Below, in pieces: positions 6,852 through 12,551 of a stretch of 12,551 nucleotides of DNA (positions within the stretch are counted from its first letter, which is position 1; every line of letters begins with the position of its first letter). Both the position numbers and the translations under genes were made by a program. Location: positions 1-12,551 of the forward strand of contig CAKUEI010000048.1 of assembly GCA_934646175.1 (NCBI GenBank). Reading direction: 5' to 3'. The stretch comes from an uncultured Oscillospiraceae bacterium. Lineage in GTDB: Bacteria; Bacillota; Clostridia; Oscillospirales; Oscillospiraceae. The notes beneath the pieces are model-generated. The model was not told the origin of the DNA. It worked only from the letters and a program-made list of their open reading frames with translations, and did not search any database.

Positions 6852-8549
6852 ATGCTTTCCTTGCTGCATATTGAGAATATCGCGGTCATTGAATCGGCGG
6901 ACATTTCCTTTGAAGAGGGCTTCAACGCCCTGACCGGCGAGACCGGCGCGGGAAAATCCATCGTGATCGACGCCATCGGTGCGGTGCTGGGCGAGCGCAC
7001 CAGCCGGGACATGATCCGGACGGGGGCGTCCTCTGCCCTGGTGAGCGCGGTCTTCTGCCGTTTGCCGGAGCTTTCCTGGTTCCGGGAGAACGGCATAGGG
7101 CCGGATGAGGACGGGAACCTGCTGCTGCAACGCGAGATCAGGCAGGATGGAAAAAACGTCTGCCGCCTGAACGGGCGGCCCTTGACGGTGACCCAGCTGA
7201 GAGGACTGGGGCAGCAGCTTTTGAACATTCACGGTCAGCATGACGGCCAGCAGCTTATGGACGAGCGGCTTCATCTGGACTATCTGGACCGCTTCGGCGG
7301 GACGGAAGGGCTGCTTGCGCCGTTTCGGGAGACCTTTGGGACCTTGCAGGAGATCCGGCAGCAGATCGCGTCCCTCCAGATGGACGAGGCGGAGAAGTCC
7401 CGTCGGATCGACGCTCTGACCTTCCAGATCCGGGAGCTGGAGCGGGCGGAGCTGAAGCAGGGCGAAGAAGAAGAGCTTTCCTCCCGTAGAGAATTGCTGC
7501 GCAACGCGGGCAAGGTGACCGGCGCCGTGGAAGAGGCCTATGCCGCCCTGGCCGGTACGGAGGAAACGGAGGGCGCAGCCGCACTGCTTGCCGTGGCGGC
7601 ATCTTCGCTGCACCGGGCATCAGGCGTGGCCGGAGAGCTAGAGGAGCTTTCAGGGAAAGCGGAAGAGCTGCGCTATGCGGCCGACGACCTGGCGGAGGCC
7701 CTGCGGGACTGGCGGGAACGGTTGGATTTCTCCCCAGAAGAGCTGGATCGGCTGGAAAGCCGGCTGGATGTGCTATACCGCCTGAAAAAGAAATACGGCA
7801 GCACGGAAGCGGAAATGCTGGACTATCTGGACCGCTGCAGGGTAGAGCTTGACAGCATGGAAAGCGCGGACGATCGCCTTGCACAGCTGGAAAAACAGCT
7901 GAAGACCGTGCTGGCGCAGGCGAAGGAGCAGGCACAAGCCCTTTCCAAGGCCCGAAAGCAGGCCGCGAAGGGGATGGAGGAGCGAATTCAAAGCGAGCTT
8001 ACCCAGCTGGACATGCCGAAGGTGCGGTTCAGCGTGGAATTTTCGGCGAAAGAGAGCGATTGGGGGCTGGACGACACAGGTATGGACGAGGTGCGCTTCC
8101 TCATGTCTGCCAACGTGGGCGAGGAGTTAAAGCCCATCTCCAGAATCGCCTCCGGCGGCGAGTTGGCGCGTATTATGCTGGCCTTAAAAAACGTGCTGGC
8201 GGAGAACGACGATGTGTCCACCCTGGTGTTTGACGAGGTGGATACCGGCGTTTCCGGTCGGGCGGCCCAGAAGGTGGCGGAGAAAATGGCGGACGTGGCC
8301 CAGCATAAGCAGGTGCTGTGCGTCACCCATCTGCCGCAGATCGCCGCCATGGCGGACGCGCACTTCTCCGTCCGGAAAGGCGAGCGCAACGGAAGGACCT
8401 TTACAGATGTTGCACGCCTTGATGAAAAGGGACGCAAGAGTGAACTTGCCCGCCTGACCAGCGGCGACGCAGTGACGAAAGCTTCTCTGGAAAGCGCCGG
8501 GGAAATGCTGGCGTATGCCGCGCGTTATAAAGCATCGAAAAACGATTGA
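6852..8549 (+). CDS. recN: DNA repair ATPase RecN
   Basis: SMC-like ATPase recruited early to double-strand breaks, working with RecA-dependent recombination in the cytoplasm. The 565 residues match RecN. The Walker A loop is TGETGAGKS (28-36) and a Q-loop region with LLNIHGQHDGQQLM follows at about 125-138. A long charged coiled-coil region, rich in Glu, Leu and Arg, covers about 155-355. The C-terminal half brings the ABC signature ASGGELARI (433-441), Walker B TLVFDEVDTGVSG (457-469) and the H-loop CVTHLPQIAAMAD. The ATG has AGGAGG (6838-6843) 8 bases upstream and is 15 bases from argR. The stop codon TGA (8547-8549) lies inside the -35 box of the tyrS promoter, and there is no terminator between the two. 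Confidence 0.96.
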   Translation: MLSLLHIENIAVIESADISFEEGFNALTGETGAGKSIVIDAIGAVLGERTSRDMIRTGASSALVSAVFCRLPELSWFRENGIGPDEDGNLLLQREIRQDGKNVCRLNGRPLTVTQLRGLGQQLLNIHGQHDGQQLMDERLHLDYLDRFGGTEGLLAPFRETFGTLQEIRQQIASLQMDEAEKSRRIDALTFQIRELERAELKQGEEEELSSRRELLRNAGKVTGAVEEAYAALAGTEETEGAAALLAVAASSLHRASGVAGELEELSGKAEELRYAADDLAEALRDWRERLDFSPEELDRLESRLDVLYRLKKKYGSTEAEMLDYLDRCRVELDSMESADDRLAQLEKQLKTVLAQAKEQAQALSKARKQAAKGMEERIQSELTQLDMPKVRFSVEFSAKESDWGLDDTGMDEVRFLMSANVGEELKPISRIASGGELARIMLALKNVLAENDDVSTLVFDEVDTGVSGRAAQKVAEKMADVAQHKQVLCVTHLPQIAAMADAHFSVRKGERNGRTFTDVARLDEKGRKSELARLTSGDAVTKASLESAGEMLAYAARYKASKND

Positions 8550-8574
8550 CAAACGGGAAAAGGCCCACTATAAT
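8546..8574 (+). promoter_or_regulatory. Consensus sigma-A promoter of tyrS
   Basis: TTGACA (8546-8551) and TATAAT (8569-8574) are separated by exactly 17 bases, so both hexamers match the vegetative consensus in full. The -35 box overlaps the recN stop codon. Transcription should start near 8580-8582, just before the T-box Stem I. The promoter's strength suits a gene whose output is set by attenuation rather than initiation. Confidence 0.93.
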
Positions 8575-8581
8575 GAGAACC

Positions 8582-8857
8582 ATATGAGATAGGTGAAGAT
8601 TAGGAAGAGTAACCGGATCCCTTCTGCGCAGAGAGCCCTTTGGCTGGTGAAAAAAGGGAGAGAAGGCCCGGCGAATACCCCTGTGAGCCGCAGTCCGAAC
8701 CGCCTTGCGCGCAGTAGGACCTGCCGGGTGCGCCCGATATTGCGCCTGCTGTCCTGTACGGCGCGAGGCCGCTTTTGCGAGAAAGCGGCGAACCAGAGGT
8801 GGTACCGCGTATTCGATTTGACGCCCTCTGTCCATTATGGGACAGAGGGCGTTTTTT
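8582..8857 (+). ncRNA. T-box leader (tyrosyl-tRNA sensing) of tyrS
   Basis: Cis-acting RNA that binds uncharged tRNA and then allows transcription into tyrS. Stem I carries the AGTA box (8608-8611) opposite GAA (8673-8675), the paired arms CCTTCT/AGAAGG (8620-8625 with 8661-8666), and a distal arm CCCTTT/AAAGGG (8636-8641 with 8653-8658) enclosing GGTG. The specifier codon is TAC at 8676-8678, which reads tyrosine. Stem III is GCCGCTTT/AAAGCGGC (8768-8775 with 8782-8789). The T-box motif AACCAGAGGTGGTACCGCG (8791-8809) makes the antiterminator: CAGAGG (8794-8799) pairs with CCTCTG (8825-8830) and GCGT (8807-8810) with ACGC (8821-8824), leaving the classic 7-base bulge TGGTACC (8800-8806). TGGT would pair with an ACCA end, as expected for tRNA-Tyr. 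AGGAC (8716-8720) and GTCCT (8751-8755) may form part of Stem II. The 5' end is estimated from the promoter. Confidence 0.95.
8821..8857 (+). terminator. T-box intrinsic terminator
   Basis: A perfect 13-bp stem pairs 8821-8833 with 8840-8852 around a 6-base loop, and a run of six T (8852-8857) follows. Its 5' arm is the same segment used by the antiterminator (8821-8830), so the two folds exclude each other. As recN has no terminator of its own, this hairpin probably also stops transcripts from the upstream operon when tRNA-Tyr is charged. Confidence 0.95.
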
Positions 8858-8879
8858 ACGCAGAAAAGGAGAGAGACGA

Positions 8880-10106
8880 ATGACACTTTATGAAGAACTC
8901 ACCGCCCGCGGCCTGATCGCCCAGATCACGGACGAGGAAGAGGTCAAGGAACTGATCAACCACGGCAAGGCCACATTCTATATCGGCTTTGACCCCACGG
9001 CGGACTCCCTGCATGTGGGCCATTTCATGGCACTGAACCTCATGCGGCGGATGCAGCGGGCGGGCAACCGCCCCATCGCCTTGATCGGCGGCGGCACCGG
9101 CATGGTGGGTGATCCCTCCGGCCGGACGGACATGCGCAAGATGATGACGCCGGAGACCATTCAGCATAACTGCGACCGGTTCAAGGTGCAGATGAGCAAG
9201 TTTATCGACTTTTCCGACGGCAAGGCCCTGATGCTGAATAACGCCGACTGGCTGATGAAACTGAACTATGTGGAGCTGCTGCGGGAAGTGGGCGCGTGCT
9301 TCTCCGTGAACAACATGCTGCGGGCGGAATGCTATAAGCAGCGCATGGAGAAGGGCCTTTCCTTCCTGGAATTCAACTATATGATCATGCAGTCTTATGA
9401 CTTCTATCACATGTTCCAGACCGTGGGCTGCAACCTGCAGTGCGGCGGCGACGACCAGTGGAGCAACATTCTGGGCGGTACCGAGCTGATCCGCCGGAAG
9501 CTGGGCAAGGACGCCTACGGGATGACCATCACCCTGCTGCTGACCAGCGAGGGCAAGAAGATGGGCAAGACCCAGGCGGGCGCCGTCTGGCTGGACCCGG
9601 AGAAGACCAGCCCCTACGACTTCTATCAGTACTGGCGCAACGTGGATGACGCCGATGTGCTGAAGTGCCTGAAGATGCTGACCGATGTGCCTCTGGAGGA
9701 TATCGCGGCCATGGAGAGCTGGGAGGGAAGCCAACTCAACCGCGCTAAGGAGATGCTGGCTTTTGAGCTGACCAAACTGGTCCACAGCGAGGAAGAGGCC
9801 CAGAAGGCCCAGGATGCGGCCCGGGCGCTGTTCTCCAACGGCGGCGACCTTGCCAACATGCCGAAGACCCTTTTGACCGGCGGCGACCTGACCGACGGTG
9901 CGATCGGTCTTCTGGACCTGATGCTGAAGTGCGGCCTGGTGCCCTCCAAGAAGGAGGCCCGGCGGCTCATCGAGCAGGGCGGCGTAGAAGTGAATGGCGA
10001 GAAGGTGACCGACGCGGCCATGACCATAACGGCCGACGCTCTGAGCGGCGATGGCGTGATGATCAAGAAGGGCAAGAAGGTCTTCCACCGCGCCATGATC
10101 GGCTAA
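8880..10106 (+). CDS. tyrS: Tyrosyl-tRNA synthetase
   Basis: Class Ic aminoacyl-tRNA synthetase that activates tyrosine and charges tRNA-Tyr. It has 408 residues from the ATG at 8880. The Rossmann core has YIGFDPTADSLHVGH (34-48) with the HIGH-type motif HVGH (45-48), GGGTGMVGDPSGR (about 69-81), and the KMSKS loop as KMGKT (227-231). QCGGDDQWSNI is the tyrosine-pocket segment. A C-terminal S4 domain (VPSKKEARRLIEQGGVEVNG) binds the tRNA. The frame is open back to 8775, but the start at 8880 has AAGGAG (8866-8871) 8 bases upstream, and anything earlier would lie within the T-box terminator. It is controlled by the T-box leader. The stop TAA is followed in frame by a second TAA. TyrRS enzymes with KxGKT are common in Gram-positives; the variant is not an anomaly. 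Confidence 0.97.
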   Translation: MTLYEELTARGLIAQITDEEEVKELINHGKATFYIGFDPTADSLHVGHFMALNLMRRMQRAGNRPIALIGGGTGMVGDPSGRTDMRKMMTPETIQHNCDRFKVQMSKFIDFSDGKALMLNNADWLMKLNYVELLREVGACFSVNNMLRAECYKQRMEKGLSFLEFNYMIMQSYDFYHMFQTVGCNLQCGGDDQWSNILGGTELIRRKLGKDAYGMTITLLLTSEGKKMGKTQAGAVWLDPEKTSPYDFYQYWRNVDDADVLKCLKMLTDVPLEDIAAMESWEGSQLNRAKEMLAFELTKLVHSEEEAQKAQDAARALFSNGGDLANMPKTLLTGGDLTDGAIGLLDLMLKCGLVPSKKEARRLIEQGGVEVNGEKVTDAAMTITADALSGDGVMIKKGKKVFHRAMIG

Positions 10107-10318
10107 TAATCAAACAGTTGAATGCCCCCGGCAGACACCGCACCCCGCGATGCTTGCCGGGGACAAGCTTACCTGATGCTGTCATTGCGGCGCCACAGTC
10201 TGCGGCTGCAATCCTGTTCCGGGGATTTGCGGACTTGCGCAGCTTTTTGCCTGTCGGGGTTGCAATTACAGAGGAAGAAGCGCAAAATAATTGGTATACG
10301 ATTCTGGGAGGGTATGGG
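10107..10318 (+). other. tyrS-MATE intergenic region with competing inverted repeats
   Basis: This 212-base gap holds no gene I can support. CCCCGGCA (10126-10133) can pair with TGCCGGGG (10155-10162), while an overlapping hairpin GCTTG/CAAGC (10152-10156 with 10164-10168) would exclude it. Further on, TGCAATCC (10207-10214) can pair with either GGATTTGCGG (10223-10232, one bulge) or GGGTTGCA (10257-10264). A run of five T (10244-10248) follows GCAGC, which matches GCTGC at 10205-10209, so a weak terminator is possible. I recognise no riboswitch class. No good promoter is visible; TTGCAA (10260) with CAAAAT (10283) at 17 bases is a poor candidate. The MATE gene may be read from the tyrS transcript. 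Confidence 0.45.
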
Positions 10319-11650
10319 ATGTTCAACAAGTCTCAGCTGAGAAGGCTGATCATTCCGCTGATCATCGAGCAGTTCCTGGCCATTGCCATGGGCATGGTGG
10401 ATACGGTGATGGTGTCCTACGTGGGACAGTCGGCGGTTTCCGGCGTGTCGCTGGTGGACAATATCAATGTGCTGCTGATCAACATCTTTTCTGCGTTGGC
10501 CACGGGCGGCGCGGTAGTGGCCTCCCAGTATCTGGGGCGGCGGGACGTGAAAAAGGCGCAGGATGCGTCCAAGCAGCTTCTGATTGCCGTATTTTTGCTC
10601 TCCACCACCGTGGCAGTCGCCTGTCTTATTTTGCGGCTACCGCTGCTGCACGCCATTTTCAGCAAGACGGAGCCAGACGTGATGGCCAGTGCTGAGACCT
10701 ATTTCTGGGTGTCCGCCCTTTCGTATCCCTTTATCGCGGTATATAACGGCGGAGCGGCCTTATTCCGGGTCATGGGACAGTCCCGCACGGCCATGACCAC
10801 CTCGCTGATCATGAACGGCTTCAACGTAGTGGGCAACGCCATCTTCATGTACGGTCTTCAGATGGGGGTGTTCGGCGCGGCCTTTTCTACGCTGCTTTCC
10901 CGGATCCTGGGGGCCGTGGTGGTGATCCTGCTGCTGCGGGGCGCCAACGCGCAGCTGTGCATTTATGGCATCACCAAAACCAAAATGGAAGGGAAGATGG
11001 TGAAGAGCATCCTGAAGGTGGGCCTTCCCAACGGACTGGAGAACGGCCTGTTCCAGATTGGAAAAATTTTGGTGGCCAGTCTGGTGTCCACCTACGGAAC
11101 GGTGGCGGTGGCGGCCAACGCCGTGGGTTCCTCTATCTCCTATCTGGGCTGTGTGCCCAGTATGGCCATCGGGCTTGCCATGATCACAGTGGTGGGGCAG
11201 TGCGTTGGGGCCGGGGAATATGGACAGGCCCAGCAGTACACCATAAAGCTGATGAAGCTGTCCTACCTTGCCATGCTGATCATCAACGCGGCGATCATTC
11301 TGCTCTCGCCGGTGCTGGTGGGTATCTATAACGTCCCGGCGGAGACGGCACAGGTGGGCCGCCAGCTGGTGCTCATTCATGCAGTCATGGGCATTCTCAT
11401 CTGGCCGGCGTCGTTTACCATGCCCAATGCTCTGCGTGCCTCCGGCGACGCGCGGTTCACCATGGCGGTGGCACTGATCTCCATGTGGACGTGCCGCATC
11501 GGCCTTTCCTTTGTGCTGGGCAGTTTTTTGAACTGGGGCGTTCGGGGCGTATGGGTGGCCATGACTGTTGACTGGCTGTTTCGCGCCATTGTATTCTTCT
11601 TCCGGTTCAAGGGCGGAAAGTGGAAGACAAAGAAAGTGATTCAGGACTGA
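10319..11650 (+). CDS. MATE family efflux transporter
   Basis: Integral inner-membrane antiporter of the multidrug and toxic compound extrusion family, expected to use a Na+ or H+ gradient to export cationic drugs or metabolites; the substrate cannot be read from sequence. It has 443 residues with about twelve hydrophobic segments in two related halves. N-terminal family features are IPLIIEQFLAIAMGMVDTVM (11-30, with the conserved Pro and the GxxDT turn) and ATGGAVVASQYLGRRD (61-76). The second half has VGLPNGLENGLFQIGK, the equivalent of the first helix. The start ATG at 10319 has GGGAGGG (10306-10312) 6 bases upstream. The frame is open far upstream into tyrS, but that part is not hydrophobic or MATE-like. 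The PAP2 gene follows after 19 bases, so the two are co-transcribed. Nearest named groups are NorM/DinF-like MATEs. Confidence 0.93.
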   Translation: MFNKSQLRRLIIPLIIEQFLAIAMGMVDTVMVSYVGQSAVSGVSLVDNINVLLINIFSALATGGAVVASQYLGRRDVKKAQDASKQLLIAVFLLSTTVAVACLILRLPLLHAIFSKTEPDVMASAETYFWVSALSYPFIAVYNGGAALFRVMGQSRTAMTTSLIMNGFNVVGNAIFMYGLQMGVFGAAFSTLLSRILGAVVVILLLRGANAQLCIYGITKTKMEGKMVKSILKVGLPNGLENGLFQIGKILVASLVSTYGTVAVAANAVGSSISYLGCVPSMAIGLAMITVVGQCVGAGEYGQAQQYTIKLMKLSYLAMLIINAAIILLSPVLVGIYNVPAETAQVGRQLVLIHAVMGILIWPASFTMPNALRASGDARFTMAVALISMWTCRIGLSFVLGSFLNWGVRGVWVAMTVDWLFRAIVFFFRFKGGKWKTKKVIQD

Positions 11651-11669
11651 GGAAAGAGAGGAGAAGCGG

Positions 11670-12308
11670 ATGTTTCTGCGCGCGAAGGATTGGCTTTCCA
11701 AGCATTTGTGGGCCATTTCGGCGGTCTATTTTCTCTTTTACCTGATCACGTTTTTCGTTCTGGAGCAGGTCGCGGTGCCAAAATACATCATCCACGCGCC
11801 GCTGGACGACCTGATTCCGTTCTGCGAATGGTTTATTTTCCCGTACTTTGCATGGTTTGCGCTGATCGCGTGGTCCCTGCTGTATTTTCTCTTTCACAGC
11901 AGGGAAGATTATCTGCGGCTGTGCTTTCTCATGTATGTGGGCATGACCGTCTGTCTTTTTATCTATGCAGTGGCCCCTAACGGGCTGGAGTTGCGGGTGG
12001 AGCTGACCCGGGACAACTGGGCCAGCCGGCTGGTGGGGGCCTTGCAGTCCATGGATACGCCCACCAACGTGTGCCCGTCCATCCACGTGCTGGTGACGGC
12101 AGTGATCAACATGGTGGTGCTGCATTCCAGGGCGCTGAAGGGGAAAGTGGGGCTGAAAACGGGGGTCACTGCCTTGGCGGTGCTCATCTGCCTCTCCACG
12201 GTATTTCTGAAGCAGCATTCGGTGATCGACGTGTTCTGGGGCCTGGTGCTGGCCTTTGTCCTGCGGGGCGTGCAGCTTTTGTGGGAGAAGAGGAAAAAGC
12301 GGATTTGA
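11670..12308 (+). CDS. PAP2-superfamily membrane phosphatase
   Basis: A 212-residue membrane protein with about six hydrophobic segments (roughly 13-32, 52-75, 82-102, 136-152, 164-181, 184-200). It carries PAP2 motif C2 as CPSIH (135-139, His139) and motif C3 as STVFLKQHSVIDVFWG (176-191, His183 and Asp187 as the expected catalytic pair). Motif C1 (KxxxxxxRP) is not intact: the place where I expect it reads PNGLELRVEL (103-112), with Val after the Arg. Such proteins dephosphorylate lipid phosphates such as phosphatidate or undecaprenyl diphosphate; the substrate here is unknown. The ATG has AGAGGAG (11657-11663) 6 bases upstream and lies 19 bases after the MATE gene. A strong terminator begins 2 bases after the stop, so it is the last gene of the unit. 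The C-terminus is basic (EKRKKRI), probably cytoplasmic. Confidence 0.88.
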   Translation: MFLRAKDWLSKHLWAISAVYFLFYLITFFVLEQVAVPKYIIHAPLDDLIPFCEWFIFPYFAWFALIAWSLLYFLFHSREDYLRLCFLMYVGMTVCLFIYAVAPNGLELRVELTRDNWASRLVGALQSMDTPTNVCPSIHVLVTAVINMVVLHSRALKGKVGLKTGVTALAVLICLSTVFLKQHSVIDVFWGLVLAFVLRGVQLLWEKRKKRI

Positions 12309-12310
12309 GT

Positions 12311-12342
12311 AAATTTCTGCCGTTAAACGGCAGAAATTTTTT
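12311..12342 (+). terminator. Intrinsic terminator after the PAP2 gene
   Basis: AAATTTCTGCCG (12311-12322) pairs perfectly with CGGCAGAAATTT (12328-12339) around the loop TTAAA, and the T run continues to 12342 (six T). The fold starts 2 bases after the stop codon and ends the MATE-PAP2 transcript. Confidence 0.95.
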
Positions 12343-12352
12343 GCGCAAAAGA

Positions 12353-12381
12353 TTGACTAAAATGACAAAATATTATAAAAT
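12353..12381 (+). promoter_or_regulatory. Predicted sigma-A promoter of the next unit
   Basis: TTGACT (12353-12358) and TAAAAT (12376-12381) each match the consensus at five of six positions with 17 bases between them. The stretch from about 12343 to 12425 is markedly AT-rich compared with the rest of the window, as expected for a promoter. It lies just downstream of the terminator and would start transcription near 12388. Confidence 0.72.
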
Positions 12382-12516
12382 TCAAATACGAAATTTGGAG
12401 AAAACTGATAAATGTAATACTTGAGAATTGGCCAACACGGACGAAAGAAAGACTTTTAGCAGCGGATGGATTTCGGGTGTTATTACCCTGAATCAGTAAC
12501 AGCAGGGGGCGGTTTC
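12382..12516 (+). other. Untranslated leader of the next gene, with palindrome and hairpin
   Basis: About 130 bases separate the promoter from the first plausible start codon. They contain the 8-base palindrome TTGGCCAA (12428-12435) and a hairpin pairing GATTTCGGGT (12469-12478) with ACCCTGAATC (12485-12494) around GTTATT, with one G-T pair and one mismatch. No T run follows the hairpin, so it is not a terminator. I do not match it to a known riboswitch class. An operator or a leader RNA element is possible. Confidence 0.4.
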
Positions 12517-12551
12517 ATGCAGCCAGAGAAAAAAGGGGGGATTCAGTGGCC
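12517..12551 (+). CDS. Possible 5' end of a new gene, cut by the window edge
   Basis: ATG at 12517 follows AGGGGG (12504-12509) with a 7-base spacer and opens a frame reading MQPEKKGGIQW before the window ends. Only eleven full codons are present, so the product cannot be named. It fits with the promoter at 12353-12381 and the leader between. An alternative start further right, using GGGGGG at 12535-12540, cannot be excluded. Confidence 0.4.
   Translation, partial: MQPEKKGGIQW

Noticed and set aside
8775..8879. N-terminal extension of tyrS
   Set aside because: The frame is open but lies in the antiterminator and terminator. The start at 8880 has AAGGAG 8 bases upstream and gives the normal TyrRS N-terminus.
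8593..8883. Small sense frame through the tyrS leader
   Set aside because: It coincides with the T-box RNA and ends at the tyrS start. No ribosome site precedes it, and its codons are explained by Stem I, Stem III and terminator pairing.
10197..10248. Intrinsic terminator after tyrS
   Set aside because: The best hairpin (9 bp with a bulge, 10206-10232) is 11 bases away from the five-T run, and the stem that touches the run (GCTGC/GCAGC) is only 5 bp with a large interior loop. It is too weak to call.
9929..10318. 130-residue N-terminal extension of the MATE transporter
   Set aside because: It would overlap the end of tyrS in another frame, is Arg/Gly-rich and not membrane-like, and the ATG at 10319 has GGGAGGG 6 bases upstream.
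10122..10340. Possible 72-residue small protein in the tyrS-MATE gap
   Set aside because: No ribosome site is present before its ATG, it runs past the MATE start, and its composition looks like translated noncoding DNA.
1..12551. Mobile elements, CRISPR, tRNA/rRNA, prophage or defence system
   Set aside because: I saw no transposase or integrase motifs, no regularly spaced repeats, no tRNA cloverleaf, and no break in gene order or strand. Every long frame with real motifs is a recognisable housekeeping or transport gene.

Overview
This window reads as the chromosome of a GC-rich, low-G+C-lineage Firmicute. The best guess is a gut clostridium of the Oscillospiraceae/Flavonifractor type. Three things suggest this: strong AGGAGG-type ribosome binding sites before nearly every gene, a T-box leader before tyrS, and the gene order xseA-xseB-ispA-(DUF212)-dxs-tlyA-nadK-argR-recN, a clostridial/bacillar housekeeping cluster. 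The genus is an inference; no rRNA or other marker gene is present.

Region 1 (1-8549) is one tightly packed co-directional operon of nine genes. It holds both subunits of exonuclease VII, farnesyl diphosphate synthase, a small DUF212/YuiD-type membrane protein, DXP synthase, the TlyA rRNA methyltransferase, NAD kinase, the ArgR/AhrC regulator and the RecN repair ATPase. Gaps are 2-35 bases. Two junctions (xseA/xseB and dxs/tlyA) overlap by exactly 8 bases. The operon's own promoter lies left of the window. IspA and DXS are the end and the entry of the isoprenoid pathway, ExoVII and RecN act in DNA repair, and NadK and ArgR act in cofactor supply and arginine control.

Region 2 (8546-10106) is the tyrosyl-tRNA synthetase unit. 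A perfect consensus sigma-A promoter (TTGACA, 17 bases, TATAAT) has its -35 box inside the recN stop codon. It starts a roughly 300-base T-box leader with a UAC (Tyr) specifier codon, a UGGUACC antiterminator bulge and a 13-bp intrinsic terminator, followed by tyrS. No separate terminator follows recN, so the T-box terminator probably also ends transcripts of the upstream operon.

Region 3 (10107-12342) holds a 212-base gap with several competing inverted repeats but no clear terminator. It is followed by a MATE-family multidrug/cation antiporter gene and a PAP2-superfamily membrane phosphatase gene, and ends in a strong 12-bp terminator.

Region 4 (12343-12551) is an AT-rich start of a new transcription unit. 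It has a good sigma-A promoter, an untranslated leader with a palindrome and a hairpin, and probably the first codons of a gene cut off by the window end.

Most of the window is conventional housekeeping DNA and I see no mobile element, CRISPR array, tRNA/rRNA gene or defence system. The points most worth a second look are the DUF212 protein sitting between ispA and dxs, the T-box acting as a gate between the operon and tyrS, and the two unexplained structured leaders (10107-10318 and 12382-12516).
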